Below, in pieces: positions 16,991 to 28,161 of a stretch of DNA of 64,000 nt. Numbering within the stretch: the stretch's first letter is position 1; every line of letters starts with the position of its first letter. Below the pieces are notes generated by a model. The model had not been told where the DNA came from. It made no database searches and saw nothing but the letters and a program-made list of their open reading frames with translations. The translations under genes were made by a program, and so were the position numbers. This DNA comes from Crossiella sp. S99.2 (GTDB lineage Bacteria > Actinomycetota > Actinomycetes > Mycobacteriales > Pseudonocardiaceae). The DNA lies in assembly GCF_023094165.1 (NCBI RefSeq), contig NZ_JALMDK010000023.1:1-64000 (forward strand), written 5' to 3'.

Positions 16991-17658
16991 CCGACTGGGA
17001 GCCCTTGGCGGGCAGGCTCGCGCACGAGGCGCTCGCCGAGGGCGCCCCCACCGCCTGGTTCGACCGGCTCTACCGGGCGGGCACGGACGGCGAGGTGGAC
17101 CTGCCCTGGGATCGCCAGGTCCCGCAACCGCTGCTGGCCGCCTGGGCGGCCAGCAGGGAGCCCTCCAGGGCCGGGCGGCGGGCCGTGGTGGTCGGCTGCG
17201 GGCTGGGCGCGGACGCAGAGTTCCTGGCCGGCCTGGGCTTCGCCACCACCGGCTTCGACATCGCCGAGACCGCGATCCGGACCAACCGGGAACGCCGCCC
17301 GGACTCCCCCGTGCACTACACCACCGCGGACCTGTTCGCGCTGCCGCCGGACTGGCGGCGCGCCTTCGACCTGGTGGTGGAGATCTTCACCGTGCAGGCC
17401 CTGCCCGGCGAGCTGCGCCCGGCCGCGGTGGCCGGGGTGCGGGACCTGGTGGCGCCCGGCGGCACGCTGCTGGTCATCGCCCGGCACGCCGAGTCGCCGC
17501 CCGCCGAGTCCGACGGGCCGCCGTGGCCGCTGACCCGGGCCGACCTGGACAGCTTCACCGGCGCTGACCTGGTGGAACGCCGGGTGGAGCAGGTCGAGGA
17601 CACCGGCAGGCCGAGCCGGGGCAGCTGCTGGGTGGCCGAGTTCGAGCGCCCCCGGTAA
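16987..17658 (+). CDS. SAM-dependent methyltransferase, TPMT-like
   Basis: This 223-residue class I methyltransferase has its SAM-binding loop at RAVVVGCGLGADAEFLAGLG, followed by the acidic strand end FDIAE and the post-motif DLVVEIFTVQAL. The N-terminal FDRLYRAG...DLPWDRQVPQPLL resembles the thiopurine S-methyltransferase family, whose members methylate S, Se or halide acceptors. Translational coupling with a mycoredoxin-like protein suggests a thiol-related substrate, but that is inference. The stop is followed by about 115 bp leading to treX, with no clear hairpin. Confidence 0.82.
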   Translation: MTDWEPLAGRLAHEALAEGAPTAWFDRLYRAGTDGEVDLPWDRQVPQPLLAAWAASREPSRAGRRAVVVGCGLGADAEFLAGLGFATTGFDIAETAIRTNRERRPDSPVHYTTADLFALPPDWRRAFDLVVEIFTVQALPGELRPAAVAGVRDLVAPGGTLLVIARHAESPPAESDGPPWPLTRADLDSFTGADLVERRVEQVEDTGRPSRGSCWVAEFERPR

Positions 17659-17772
17659 CTGTTCACACACCCGCCGCGTTGCGGAACTCTCCCTTCGCTA
17701 GCGTTGTCGCGCCGGAAACCGGGCAATAACCACAGGACAGCGTCGTCCCGCGACAACCCCCCTGGAGCAGCC

Positions 17773-19935
<2,163 letters not shown>

Positions 19936-19966
19936 CCAGCTCACTCCACCGACGGGGGCACCACCG

Positions 19967-22258
19967 ATGACCACGCCGAGTTCGACCTACCGGCTGCAGC
20001 TCAACGCGGAGACCACCTTCGCCGACGCCGCCGAACTGGCCGACTACCTGGCCGGGCTGGGCGCGGGCGCGCTGTACGCCTCCCCCGTGCTGCAGGCGGC
20101 GCCCGGCTCCACGCACGGCTACGACGTGGTCGACCCGACCAAAGCCTCCGAGGCACTCGGCGGGGCGGACGGGCGGGCCGCGCTGAGCACCAAGCTCGGG
20201 CAGCGCGGACTGGGGCTGGTGCTGGACATCGTGCCCAACCACATGGGCGTGGCCGACGCCGCGGCCAACTCGTGGTGGTGGGACGTGCTCAAGCACGGCC
20301 AGACCTCGCCGTGCGCGCACTACTTCGACATCGAGTGGTCGCACGGGCCGCTGCTCATCCCGGTGCTCGCCGACGACGAAGCCGCCCTGGACGAGTTGCA
20401 GGTCAAGGAGGACTGCCTGGTCTACGGAGACCTCCGGTTCCCCCTGGCGCCGGACACCGCGGAGGGCACGCCGCGGGCGGTGCACGAACGGCAGCACTAC
20501 CGCCTGGTCGACTGGCGGCGGGCCTCGACCGAGCTGAACTACCGGCGGTTCTTCGACATCAACGAGCTGGCCGCGGTGCGGGTGGAGGACGAGGAGGTCT
20601 TCCAGGCCACCCACGGCGAACTGCTGCGCTGGCTGACCGCCGGGCAGGTCACCGGGTTGCGGATCGACCACCCGGACGGCCTGACCGACCCCGGCGGCTA
20701 CCTGCGGCGGCTGCGCACGGCCGCGCCGACGGCCTGGCTGGTGGTGGAGAAGATCCTCGGCACGGACGAGGCGCTGCCGACCTCCTGGCCGGTGGACGGC
20801 ACCACCGGCTACGACGCGCTGCGCGAGATCTGCGGGGTGTTCATCGACCCCAAGGGCGAACCGGTGTTCACCCGGCTGGCCGCCGAACTCGGGGTGCCGG
20901 TGCAGGTGCACGAGGTCGAGCGTGGCTGCCGCCGCCGGGCGGCCTCGACCATCCTGGCCGCCGAGGTGCGCCGGATCGCCCGGCTGCTGCCCGAATTCGA
21001 GCCCGCGCGGGCCGAGGCCGGGATCGCCGAACTGCTCTCCTCCTTCCGCGTCTACCGCAGTTACCTGCCGGAGGGACGCGGACCGCTGTGCGCGGCGCTG
21101 GCCGCGGCCAGCATGGCCCGGCCGGACCTCTCCGACGTGATCAGCCTGGCCGGGCAGCGGATGCTCACCGACCCGGAGTGCGAGCTGACCCGGCGGGTGC
21201 AGCAGACCTCGGGCATGGTGATGGCCAAGGGCGTGGAGGACACCGCGTTCTACCGGTGCACCCGCTTCGCCGCGCTGAACGAGGTCGGCGGCGCGCTGGA
21301 CCGGTTCGGGGTGTCCGTGGCCGAACTGCACTTCCGCAACGCCGCCCGCGAGGCAGGCCGGCCGGGCACCATGACCGCGCTGTCCACCCACGACACCAAG
21401 CGGTCCGAGGACGTGCGGGCGCGGCTGGCGGTGCTGGCCGAGGTGCGCGACGAGTTCGCCGGGGCGGTGCGCCGGTGGACCGCGCGGGCCGGGCTGCCCG
21501 AGCCCTCGCTGAACCTGCTGGCCTGGCAGACCCTGGTCGGGGCCTGGCCGATCAGCCAGGAGCGGCTGCGCGACTACCTGGCCAAGGCGGCCAAGGAAGC
21601 CAAGATCGCCACCTCCTGGACCGACCCGGACCCGGAGTTCGACGCGCTGGTGGCCGCCTGGCCGGAGCGGGTGCTGGCCGATGCCGAACTGGCCAAGGAC
21701 GTCACCGCCTTCGCCGAGGCGATCCGGGCGCACGGCTGGTCGAACTCGCTGGGGCAGAAGCTGATCCAGCTCGCCGGTCCGGGGGTGCCCGATGTGTACC
21801 AGGGCACCGAGCTGTGGGACCTGTCCCTGGTGGATCCGGACAACCGGCGGCCGGTGGACTTCCCGGCGCGGCGGGAACTGTTGGCGCGCATTGATTCCGG
21901 CTGGCTGCCTGAGGTGGACGAGGACGGCGCGGCCAAGCTGCTGGTGACCGCCAAGGCGTTGCGGCTGCGCCGGGACCGGCCCGAGCTGTTCACCGGCTAC
22001 CGGCCCCTGGACGCCGAGGGCCCTTCGGCCGAGCATGCCTTCGCCTTCGCCCGCGGCCCGAAGCTGGACCTGGTCGCGGTGGCCACCCGGCTGCCGGTCG
22101 GCCTGGGCGCCGCGGGCGGCTGGCGGTCCACCATCCTGCCGCTGCCGATCGGCGACGGCTCCTGGACGGACGCGCTGACCGGGCGGCCGGTCTCCGGCAG
22201 TCCGCGGCTGGCCGAACTGCTGTCCCCGTACCCGGTCGCGCTGCTGGTGCGGGCATGA
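19967..22258 (+). CDS. treY: Maltooligosyl trehalose synthase
   Basis: This 763-residue GH13 enzyme converts the reducing-end alpha-1,4 bond of a maltooligosaccharide into an alpha,alpha-1,1 trehalosyl bond by intramolecular transglycosylation. The N-terminus STYRLQLNAETTFADA is characteristic of TreY. Other conserved parts are VLDIVPNHMGV, TGLRIDHPDGLTDP (nucleophile), VVEKILG (acid/base Glu) and TALSTHDTKRSEDVRARL. The start is ATG 19967, with a GGGGG run about 9 nt upstream. Its stop overlaps treZ by 4 bp, so TreY and TreZ are made together. Confidence 0.95.
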   Translation: MTTPSSTYRLQLNAETTFADAAELADYLAGLGAGALYASPVLQAAPGSTHGYDVVDPTKASEALGGADGRAALSTKLGQRGLGLVLDIVPNHMGVADAAANSWWWDVLKHGQTSPCAHYFDIEWSHGPLLIPVLADDEAALDELQVKEDCLVYGDLRFPLAPDTAEGTPRAVHERQHYRLVDWRRASTELNYRRFFDINELAAVRVEDEEVFQATHGELLRWLTAGQVTGLRIDHPDGLTDPGGYLRRLRTAAPTAWLVVEKILGTDEALPTSWPVDGTTGYDALREICGVFIDPKGEPVFTRLAAELGVPVQVHEVERGCRRRAASTILAAEVRRIARLLPEFEPARAEAGIAELLSSFRVYRSYLPEGRGPLCAALAAASMARPDLSDVISLAGQRMLTDPECELTRRVQQTSGMVMAKGVEDTAFYRCTRFAALNEVGGALDRFGVSVAELHFRNAAREAGRPGTMTALSTHDTKRSEDVRARLAVLAEVRDEFAGAVRRWTARAGLPEPSLNLLAWQTLVGAWPISQERLRDYLAKAAKEAKIATSWTDPDPEFDALVAAWPERVLADAELAKDVTAFAEAIRAHGWSNSLGQKLIQLAGPGVPDVYQGTELWDLSLVDPDNRRPVDFPARRELLARIDSGWLPEVDEDGAAKLLVTAKALRLRRDRPELFTGYRPLDAEGPSAEHAFAFARGPKLDLVAVATRLPVGLGAAGGWRSTILPLPIGDGSWTDALTGRPVSGSPRLAELLSPYPVALLVRA

Positions 22259-23982
22259 CCGACTTCAGTGTGTGGGCGCCCAAAGCCGGGCGGGTCCGGC
22301 TGCGCCTGGACGGCGGCACGCACGAGCTGGCCCGCCACGACGGCGGCTGGTGGCGACCGGCGGAACCGTTGTCCGGCAACGACTACGGCTATCTGCTCGA
22401 CGAGGACCCCACCGTGCTGCCGGATCCGCGTTCGCTGCGTCAGCCCGCCGGTGTGCACGAGCTGTCCCGGGTCTACCGGCACGAGTTCGCCTGGACCGAC
22501 TCCGGCTGGACCGGCCGCGCGCTGCCCGGTTCGGTGATCTACGAGCTGCACATCGGCACCTTCACTCCCGGCCGCACCTTCGACGCCGCGATCGAGCGCC
22601 TGGACCACCTGGTGGAGCTGGGCGTGGACTTCGTGGAGGTCATGCCGGTCAACTCCTTCGACGGCCCGCACGGCTGGGGCTATGACGGGGTGCTCTGGTA
22701 CGCCGCGCAGGAGTCCTACGGCGGCCCGGACGGCTTCAAAGGGTTCGTGAACGCCTGCCACAGCAAGGGTTTGGGCGTCATCCTGGACGTGGTCTACAAC
22801 CATCTCGGCCCGTCCGGGGCCTACCTGGACCGGTTCGGCCCGTACTTCGCCGGGCAGACCATCTGGGGGCCCACGCTCAACCTGGACGGTCCGGACTCCG
22901 GCGAGGTCCGCCGGTACGTGCTGGACAACGCGCTGTCCTGGCTGCGTGATTTCCATGTGGACGGCCTGCGCCTGGACGCGGTGCACGCCCTGTCCGACCG
23001 CCGCGCCACCCACCTCCTGGAGGAGCTGGCCGTCGAGGTGGCGGCGCTGTCCGCGCATGTGCGCCGCCCGCTGACGCTGATCGCCGAGTCCGATCTCAAC
23101 GACGCCCGCCTGGTCACCCCGCGCGAGGCGGGCGGCTACGGCCTGCACGCGCAGTGGGACGACGATATCCACCACTGCCTGCACACCACGCTCACCGGTG
23201 AACGCCAGGGCTACTACGCCGACTTCGGCTCCCTGGAATCCCTCGCTCGCACGCTGCGGGAAGCCTTCTTCCACAACGGCACCTGGTCTTCTTTCCGCGG
23301 TCGCACGCACGGCCGCCCGATCGACCCGCACCGCCAGTCCGGCCACCGTTTCCTGGCCTACCTGCAAAACCACGACCAGATCGGCAACCGCGCCACCGGC
23401 GACCGCCTCTCCGCGACGCTGTCCCCCGGCCTGCTGGCCTGCGGCGCGGCCCTGGTCTTCACCGGCCCGTACACGCCGATGCTGTTCATGGGCGAGGAAT
23501 GGGGCGCCCGCACCCCGTGGCAGTTCTTCGCCACCTTCCCGGACCCGAAGCTGGCCGAGGCGGTGCGCACCGGCCGCCGCCGCGAGTTCGCCGACCACGG
23601 CTGGGCCGAGGAAGAAGTCCCGGACCCCATGTCACCCCAGACCCTCACACAGTCCACAGTGGACTGGTCCGAGCCGGAAACCCCACAGCACGCCGAGATC
23701 CTTGCCCTGTACCGGAACCTGATCCGGCTACGCCGCGAGCACCCGGCCCTGTCCGACCCGCGCCTGGACCACCTCCAGGTCGACTACGACGAACAGTCCC
23801 GCTGGCTCGTCCTGCACCGCGGCCCGCTCCGGGTGGCGGTGAACCTGGCCGCCACCGAGATCACCCTGCCCATCCCGTCCCACACCGTCCTGCTGTCCTC
23901 AGCCCCGGTCACCCCCGCCAACACCCTCACCCTCCCCGCGGAGTCCTTCGCCATCGTCGAGTTGGCCCAAGTCGTACGCTGA
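22255..23982 (+). CDS. treZ: Malto-oligosyltrehalose trehalohydrolase
   Basis: This 575-residue GH13 enzyme releases trehalose from maltooligosyl trehalose. A CBM48-like N-terminal domain (FSVWAPKAGRVRLRL) precedes the barrel, with VVYNHLGPSG, VDGLRLDAVHAL (nucleophilic Asp), LIAESDLND (acid/base Glu) and LQNHDQIGNR. The start is ATG 22255 inside the treY stop. The extreme C-terminus is odd: after ESFAI, the last eight residues VELAQVVR and the TGA stop are encoded by the left arm and loop of hairpin repeat B. The element therefore appears to have replaced the original end of the gene. The catalytic part is complete. Confidence 0.95.
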   Translation: MTDFSVWAPKAGRVRLRLDGGTHELARHDGGWWRPAEPLSGNDYGYLLDEDPTVLPDPRSLRQPAGVHELSRVYRHEFAWTDSGWTGRALPGSVIYELHIGTFTPGRTFDAAIERLDHLVELGVDFVEVMPVNSFDGPHGWGYDGVLWYAAQESYGGPDGFKGFVNACHSKGLGVILDVVYNHLGPSGAYLDRFGPYFAGQTIWGPTLNLDGPDSGEVRRYVLDNALSWLRDFHVDGLRLDAVHALSDRRATHLLEELAVEVAALSAHVRRPLTLIAESDLNDARLVTPREAGGYGLHAQWDDDIHHCLHTTLTGERQGYYADFGSLESLARTLREAFFHNGTWSSFRGRTHGRPIDPHRQSGHRFLAYLQNHDQIGNRATGDRLSATLSPGLLACGAALVFTGPYTPMLFMGEEWGARTPWQFFATFPDPKLAEAVRTGRRREFADHGWAEEEVPDPMSPQTLTQSTVDWSEPETPQHAEILALYRNLIRLRREHPALSDPRLDHLQVDYDEQSRWLVLHRGPLRVAVNLAATEITLPIPSHTVLLSSAPVTPANTLTLPAESFAIVELAQVVR

Positions 23983-24020
23983 GTTGGCCCAAGTGGGCAT
24001 ACGACTTTGGCCAACTCGAC
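23956..24020. repeat. 3'-end hairpin repeat, copy B, overlapping the end of treZ
   Basis: The 24-nt left arm (23956-23979) and right arm (23997-24020) pair at 22 of 24 positions. The shared core is GAGTTGGCCNAAGTNGTACG. The treZ stop codon lies just inside the loop, and the right arm ends 14 bp before the stop of the convergent LuxR-type gene. The position suggests a bidirectional terminator. The loop contains a third partial motif copy (GAGTTGGCCCAAGTGG). Confidence 0.85.
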
Positions 24021-24034
24021 GCCGGATGACCTGG

Positions 24035-24835
24035 TCAGGGCATGGAGCGGAACAGCACCGCCAGTTGAGTCCGGGTCGCGGTCCGGGTCTCCGCGTAGAC
24101 CCGGCTCAGGTGCTTCTTCACCGTGTCCGCGCCGATGAACAGCCGCCGCCCGATCTGCGGATTGGTCAGCCCCTGCACCGCCAGCTCGGCGACCTCCCGC
24201 TCCCGCGGCGTCAACCGCCACTCCCGGACCCGCGGCCGCCCCAGCTGTTCCGCGGCCAGTGGCGCCAGGTGCCGCCGCAGCACCCGTAACACCGCCACAT
24301 CCCGCACCGGCACGGTCGCCGCGCCGCGCACCACCGCGCCCACGTACAGCACCCCGGCCGCGCCGCCGTCGATCACCGCGCCCAGCTTGTCGTTGATTCC
24401 GTGCGGCCGCAGGAACCCGTCCACGTACGCCTGGTGCTCCGGCGCCAGCAGCTCCCCCAGCGTCACCACACCCCGCTCGTCCAGCAGCGCGAACGCCTTC
24501 GGCGTCAGGAACGGATCGGCCGCGATCCACTGGGTCGCGTACTCCGCCAGGAACGCCTCGGAGTACCCCGTCTTCACCCCGGCCCCGCCACGTAACGCCT
24601 CCGCCAAGGTGCGCCCGTGCAACACCACCACCGTGCTGTACCCGAACCAGGTCTGCAACGCCCGCACCAGCGCCTCGGAAAAGGCTTCCAGGTCCGGCGC
24701 CCGGTCCACCGCCTCCAGCACTCCCACCAGCCGCCGATAGTCCTCCGGCGGCAACACCTCGCCGTCCGGCAACGGCCGCGGCGGCCCCGGAGTCTCCACC
24801 AGGGCTCGCCGGGCGGCCCGCGGTTCGATAGCCAT
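24035..24835 (-). CDS. LuxR-family transcriptional regulator
   Basis: This 266-residue DNA-binding regulator has a C-terminal LuxR helix-turn-helix, LTPREREVAELAVQGLTNPQIGRRLFI followed by ADTVKKHLSRVY. The N-terminal ~180 residues form a GAF/PAS-like sensory region (LEAFSEALVRALQTWFGYSTVVVLHG) with no receiver aspartate, so it senses a ligand rather than phosphate. The start is ATG 24835, next to a GGGGG run; an extended frame upstream to 24907 lacks a better ribosome site. It is divergent from the SDR gene at 24934, which it may control. Confidence 0.82.
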   Translation of the reverse strand: MAIEPRAARRALVETPGPPRPLPDGEVLPPEDYRRLVGVLEAVDRAPDLEAFSEALVRALQTWFGYSTVVVLHGRTLAEALRGGAGVKTGYSEAFLAEYATQWIAADPFLTPKAFALLDERGVVTLGELLAPEHQAYVDGFLRPHGINDKLGAVIDGGAAGVLYVGAVVRGAATVPVRDVAVLRVLRRHLAPLAAEQLGRPRVREWRLTPREREVAELAVQGLTNPQIGRRLFIGADTVKKHLSRVYAETRTATRTQLAVLFRSMP

Positions 24836-24933
24836 ACCCCCGTTGTATGCCGTGCCAACCCGGCACAGCAACCCGGAACCTTCCACCATCGGGCCATACC
24901 CGCCCATCCCGCACCCCGGGCAGGCTCTCCCCC

Positions 24934-25743
24934 ATGCGAATCTGGTTCATCACTGGCGCCAACAGCGGTTTCGGCGCGGCCTTCACCCAGGCCGCCCTCA
25001 ACGCGGGCGACACGGTCATCGCCGCCGTCCGCCGCCCCGAGACCATGAAGGCGGTAGCCGAGGCCAACCCCGGCCGCGTGACGGTCCTGCCGCTCGACGT
25101 CAGCGACCCCACCGCCTGCGAACACGCCATCGGCCAGGCCCTGGCCACCCACGGCCGCATCGACATCCTGGTCAACAACGCCGGTTTCGGCTACGTCGGC
25201 GCCATCGAGGAAACCCCCGAGGCAGACCTCCGCAACATCATGGAGGTCATGTTCTTCGCCCCGATCCGCCTGACCCAGTTGGTCCTGCCGCACATGCGAG
25301 CCCGCCGCACCGGCACCATCGTCCAGCTGACCAGCATGGGCGGCCTGCTCGCCTTCCCCGGCGTCGGCGCCTACTGCGCCGCCAAGGGCGCCCTGGAACA
25401 GGCCAGCGAAGCCCTGGCAGGCGAAGTGGCCCCGTTGGGCATCCGGGTGCTGATCGTCGAACCCGGCGCCTACCGCACCGAATTCGCCGGCCCCAGCCTG
25501 ACCAGCACGAAACCGATCCCCGACTACGAAGCCACCGTCAACCCGGTCCGACAGACCCGGTCCGACAGCCACGGCACCCAGCCCGGCGACCCAGCCGAAG
25601 CCGCCGCCGCGGTCCTGACCGCCCTGGACCTCCCCGACCTGCCGCTGCGCCTCCCCCTCGGCGAGGACGCGGTCCAGGCCATCCAGGGCAAACTCGCGGC
25701 GGTGGCCAACGACCTGGACCGCACCCGGCAGCTCCGCCGATAA
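24934..25743 (+). CDS. Short-chain dehydrogenase/reductase
   Basis: This 269-residue classical SDR oxidoreductase has the cofactor motif TGANSGFG at the N-terminus, NNAG at about 82-85 (VNNAGFGYVG), the catalytic Ser in LTSMGG, and YCAAK as the catalytic YxxxK. No acidic residue specific for NAD is obvious after strand 2 (AAVRRPE), and the Arg pair favours NADP(H). The substrate is not readable. The start is ATG 24934, giving the SDR N-terminus MRIWFITG directly. It is followed 12 bp later by the SUMF1-like gene and lies divergent from the LuxR-type regulator. Confidence 0.88.
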   Translation: MRIWFITGANSGFGAAFTQAALNAGDTVIAAVRRPETMKAVAEANPGRVTVLPLDVSDPTACEHAIGQALATHGRIDILVNNAGFGYVGAIEETPEADLRNIMEVMFFAPIRLTQLVLPHMRARRTGTIVQLTSMGGLLAFPGVGAYCAAKGALEQASEALAGEVAPLGIRVLIVEPGAYRTEFAGPSLTSTKPIPDYEATVNPVRQTRSDSHGTQPGDPAEAAAAVLTALDLPDLPLRLPLGEDAVQAIQGKLAAVANDLDRTRQLRR

Positions 25744-25755
25744 ACTCGCCGCACC

Positions 25756-26409
25756 ATGAAGATGATCGCCATCCCAGGAGGCCAGGCCACCCTGTCCGAC
25801 CGCCGCACCCAGCGCACCTGGACAGTCGACCTGCTCCCGTTCCACCTGGCCGCCCACCCGGTAACCCAAGCCGAGTACGCCGCAGTGACCGGCCACCACC
25901 CCAGCACTGCCAAGGGCGACAACCTCCCGGCGGAAACCCTCTCCTGGCTGGACGCGATCACCTTCTGCAACACCAAATCCCACCAGGAAAACCTGACCCC
26001 GGCATACCTGATCGACGCGGACGAAGTCGAGTGGAACCAGGCCGCAACGGGTTATCGCCTCCCCACTGAAGCCGAATGGGAGTACGCGTGCCGAGCAGGC
26101 ACCACCACTCCCCGCTACGGCCCTCTGGACGACATCGCCTGGTACCGCGACAACTCCGGCGAACAACCGCACAACGTGGGCGAAAAGGCCGCCAACCCCT
26201 GGGGCCTGCACGACATGCTCGGCAACGTCTGGGAGTGGTGCTGGGACCTGTACGACCCCGAGGTCTACGGCGCCTACCGCGTGCTCAAAGGCGGCGGCTG
26301 GCTGGACGAACACTGGAGCTGCCGGGCCGGTGTCCGCAGGCGAAGCCACCCCACCTTCGCCATCGACGACGTGGGCTTCCGCCTCGCCCGCCGTACAACA
26401 GGCGGCTAG
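25756..26409 (+). CDS. SUMF1/formylglycine-generating-enzyme-like protein
   Basis: This 217-residue protein has the FGE-sulfatase (SUMF1) fold: HPVTQAEYAAVTG, GYRLPTEAEWEYACRAG, NPWGLHDMLGNVWEWC and GGGWLDEHWSCRAGVRRR, ending in DVGFRLAR. Catalytic formylglycine-generating enzymes use a Cys pair near this last region. Only one Cys is visible there, so genuine sulfatase maturation is doubtful; many family members have other roles. It follows the SDR gene by 12 bp, probably as an operon. No sulfatase gene is in the window. The stop codon directly abuts repeat C. Confidence 0.8.
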   Translation: MKMIAIPGGQATLSDRRTQRTWTVDLLPFHLAAHPVTQAEYAAVTGHHPSTAKGDNLPAETLSWLDAITFCNTKSHQENLTPAYLIDADEVEWNQAATGYRLPTEAEWEYACRAGTTTPRYGPLDDIAWYRDNSGEQPHNVGEKAANPWGLHDMLGNVWEWCWDLYDPEVYGAYRVLKGGGWLDEHWSCRAGVRRRSHPTFAIDDVGFRLARRTTGG

Positions 26410-26474
26410 GTCGAGTTGGCCAAAGTGGTACGCCCGGTTGTGCCAACTAGGCGTACGACTTGGGCCAACTCGAC
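26410..26474. repeat. 3'-end hairpin repeat, copy C
   Basis: This is the best-preserved copy. The 25-nt left arm (26410-26434) and right arm (26450-26474) pair at 23 of 25 positions and are placed symmetrically around a 15-nt loop with its own small stem (GTTG/CAAC). It begins at the base after the TAG of the SUMF1-like gene and ends 27 bp before the stop of the convergent envelope operon. This again fits a bidirectional terminator. Confidence 0.88.
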
Positions 26475-26501
26475 GTTGGGTGGGGTGTGGACAGGTTGGG
26501 G

Positions 26502-27038
26502 TCAGTGGGCGGGCGCGACCTCCGGCCTGCTCCGCCGCCAGGCGACCACCAGCAGCCCGACCAGGCCGAACAACGGCAACGTGCTGATCGCCCAGCTCAA
26601 CCCCATTGGCGGCCCCGGCTGTTCCAGCACCGGCACACTCACCTGCCCGGTACCAGGTCCCTGCGCACCGTCCACAGTGAACTTGAGCGTCCAGTTTCCT
26701 TCTGTGGGCAGGCTTTGCACGTCCAGTCCCCACACCTCCCGCTTGCGCGGATGCCGCACCAACGGCCGCGGCCGCTCCCGGGTGACATCCGGTCCCAGCA
26801 CGGTCAACGTGCCGGACCGTCCCTGGATGCCGCCCTCCGGGGCGAAGCTGAAGTCCAGTGACTGCAACGCTTTCAGCGGCCAGGTGCTGAAGCCGACCGT
26901 CAGTTTGTACGGCCCGGCCTGCACCGTCTCCGCATGCACCACGTTCACCGGCTCGTAGGCCAGCGCGGGCGCGGCCGAGCCCAGCAGCAGAGCCGCCGCA
27001 CCCAGCATCGCCGCCACAGTTCTGCGCATCCCGCTCAT
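26502..27038 (-). CDS. Secreted, C-terminally membrane-anchored protein of the envelope operon
   Basis: This 178-residue protein has a signal peptide (cleavage after APALA), a beta-rich extracytoplasmic domain of about 110 residues and a C-terminal membrane anchor (SWAISTLPLFGLVGLLVVAW) ending in a basic tail. I do not recognise a named domain with confidence; the size and layout resemble small Ig-like proteins found with copper-handling genes. It is the last of four minus-strand genes joined by 4-bp overlaps or an 11-bp gap. The start is ATG 27038, overlapping the preceding stop (ATGA). Confidence 0.7.
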   Translation of the reverse strand: MSGMRRTVAAMLGAAALLLGSAAPALAYEPVNVVHAETVQAGPYKLTVGFSTWPLKALQSLDFSFAPEGGIQGRSGTLTVLGPDVTRERPRPLVRHPRKREVWGLDVQSLPTEGNWTLKFTVDGAQGPGTGQVSVPVLEQPGPPMGLSWAISTLPLFGLVGLLVVAWRRSRPEVAPAH

Positions 27039-28150
27039 CCTTCCCGCACCGGAGCGAGCTGCCGCAGCATCCCGCCGAACCGCACCGCCAAGAACCCGCC
27101 GACCGCACCCAGCACCAACCCGGCGACCGCGGTGCCGATCAGCACCTCCGCACCGGGCAACGGCAAACTCCGCAACAACACCGTCTGCACCGGCGCCAGC
27201 CCGCCAACCACCAGACCCGCCACTCCCCCGGCGATCCAGCCGGCGCGCGCCAGATTCCCGCCGCGCCGCGCAACCCCAAGCACCAGCTCCACCAGCCCAC
27301 CGACCACCAACAAGCTCAACGGCCAGAGCGACGGCAGATCAGGCACCCCGTCCACGTAGTCCCGCACCGGCAATCCGATCGAATCCGCGTAAACCCTTGC
27401 CGCCCAAGGTGAAAACCACCAGAACACCGCCTGCAACGCGGCCAGCACCGCGGCCACACCCAGCGCGCCACCAGGCCGATCCAGCAGCCTGGCACCCAGA
27501 ATCAGGATCAGCGCGGCCAGAAACGCCGTCCCCGCCGCCACCGGCTCCACCGGCCCGGTCGGAATCTGCCCAAGCCCAATGGTGATCACGGTGCTGAACC
27601 CGAACAGCACCGCCAGGCCGATCAGTCCGCCGATCACGCCCCAGCGTTGGTGCCGCGCGGTCGCGAACACCATCACCGTGCCCACCATGGTGATCGCCAC
27701 CGACAGCAGCAACCCGATGTGCGGCGGCGAGGCGATCACCGCGTCGAACCCGTACAGCGAGTGCCACCACTGATCCCACAACCCGTACAACAGGAACGAA
27801 GCCGCACCCAGCCCGGAGATCAGATACCCCACCGGTGCGGCGAACGTACGGCCGAACACCCCGACCGCACGCCCACCCACGATCGGATCCACCGGTCGGC
27901 CGGCCCGCTCGGCCACGGTCGTCAGTAGCACCACCACCAGGCTCGCGATCCCGGCGATGGCACTACCCGAGTACAGCAACAAATGCGGCAGTGTGAAGAA
28001 GGTGTCCGGCCCGACATCGCTGTGCCACTGGATGTCCCAGGTCAGCCCGGTCAGCGACAGCACACTGCCGCCAAGCACGAACCCGGCCGCGACCAACCCC
28101 TTCGGCGCGCTCGTCGACACCGCTGTCGCGGCCGGCGCGGTGATCTCCAT
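27035..28150 (-). CDS. Polytopic membrane protein, function unknown
   Basis: This 371-residue integral membrane protein has about nine or ten hydrophobic segments. There are no ABC or MFS motifs. Loop and membrane-edge residues include several His and Trp (WDIQWHSDVG, LPHLLLY, LWDQWWHSLYG, SPPHIGL), which could bind a metal or haem, but that is speculative. The start is ATG 28150, 11 bp after the FixH-like gene. Its stop overlaps the next gene by 4 bp. Co-transcription with a FixH-like protein and a His-rich exported protein suggests an envelope metal-handling or oxidase-assembly role. Confidence 0.7.
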   Translation of the reverse strand: MEITAPAATAVSTSAPKGLVAAGFVLGGSVLSLTGLTWDIQWHSDVGPDTFFTLPHLLLYSGSAIAGIASLVVVLLTTVAERAGRPVDPIVGGRAVGVFGRTFAAPVGYLISGLGAASFLLYGLWDQWWHSLYGFDAVIASPPHIGLLLSVAITMVGTVMVFATARHQRWGVIGGLIGLAVLFGFSTVITIGLGQIPTGPVEPVAAGTAFLAALILILGARLLDRPGGALGVAAVLAALQAVFWWFSPWAARVYADSIGLPVRDYVDGVPDLPSLWPLSLLVVGGLVELVLGVARRGGNLARAGWIAGGVAGLVVGGLAPVQTVLLRSLPLPGAEVLIGTAVAGLVLGAVGGFLAVRFGGMLRQLAPVREG

Positions 28151-28161
28151 TGGCGTTCCTC

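Noticed and set aside
25756..26409. Genuine sulfatase-activating formylglycine-generating enzyme
   Set aside because: Only one Cys is visible where the catalytic pair should be, and no sulfatase gene is present. Kept as SUMF1-like.
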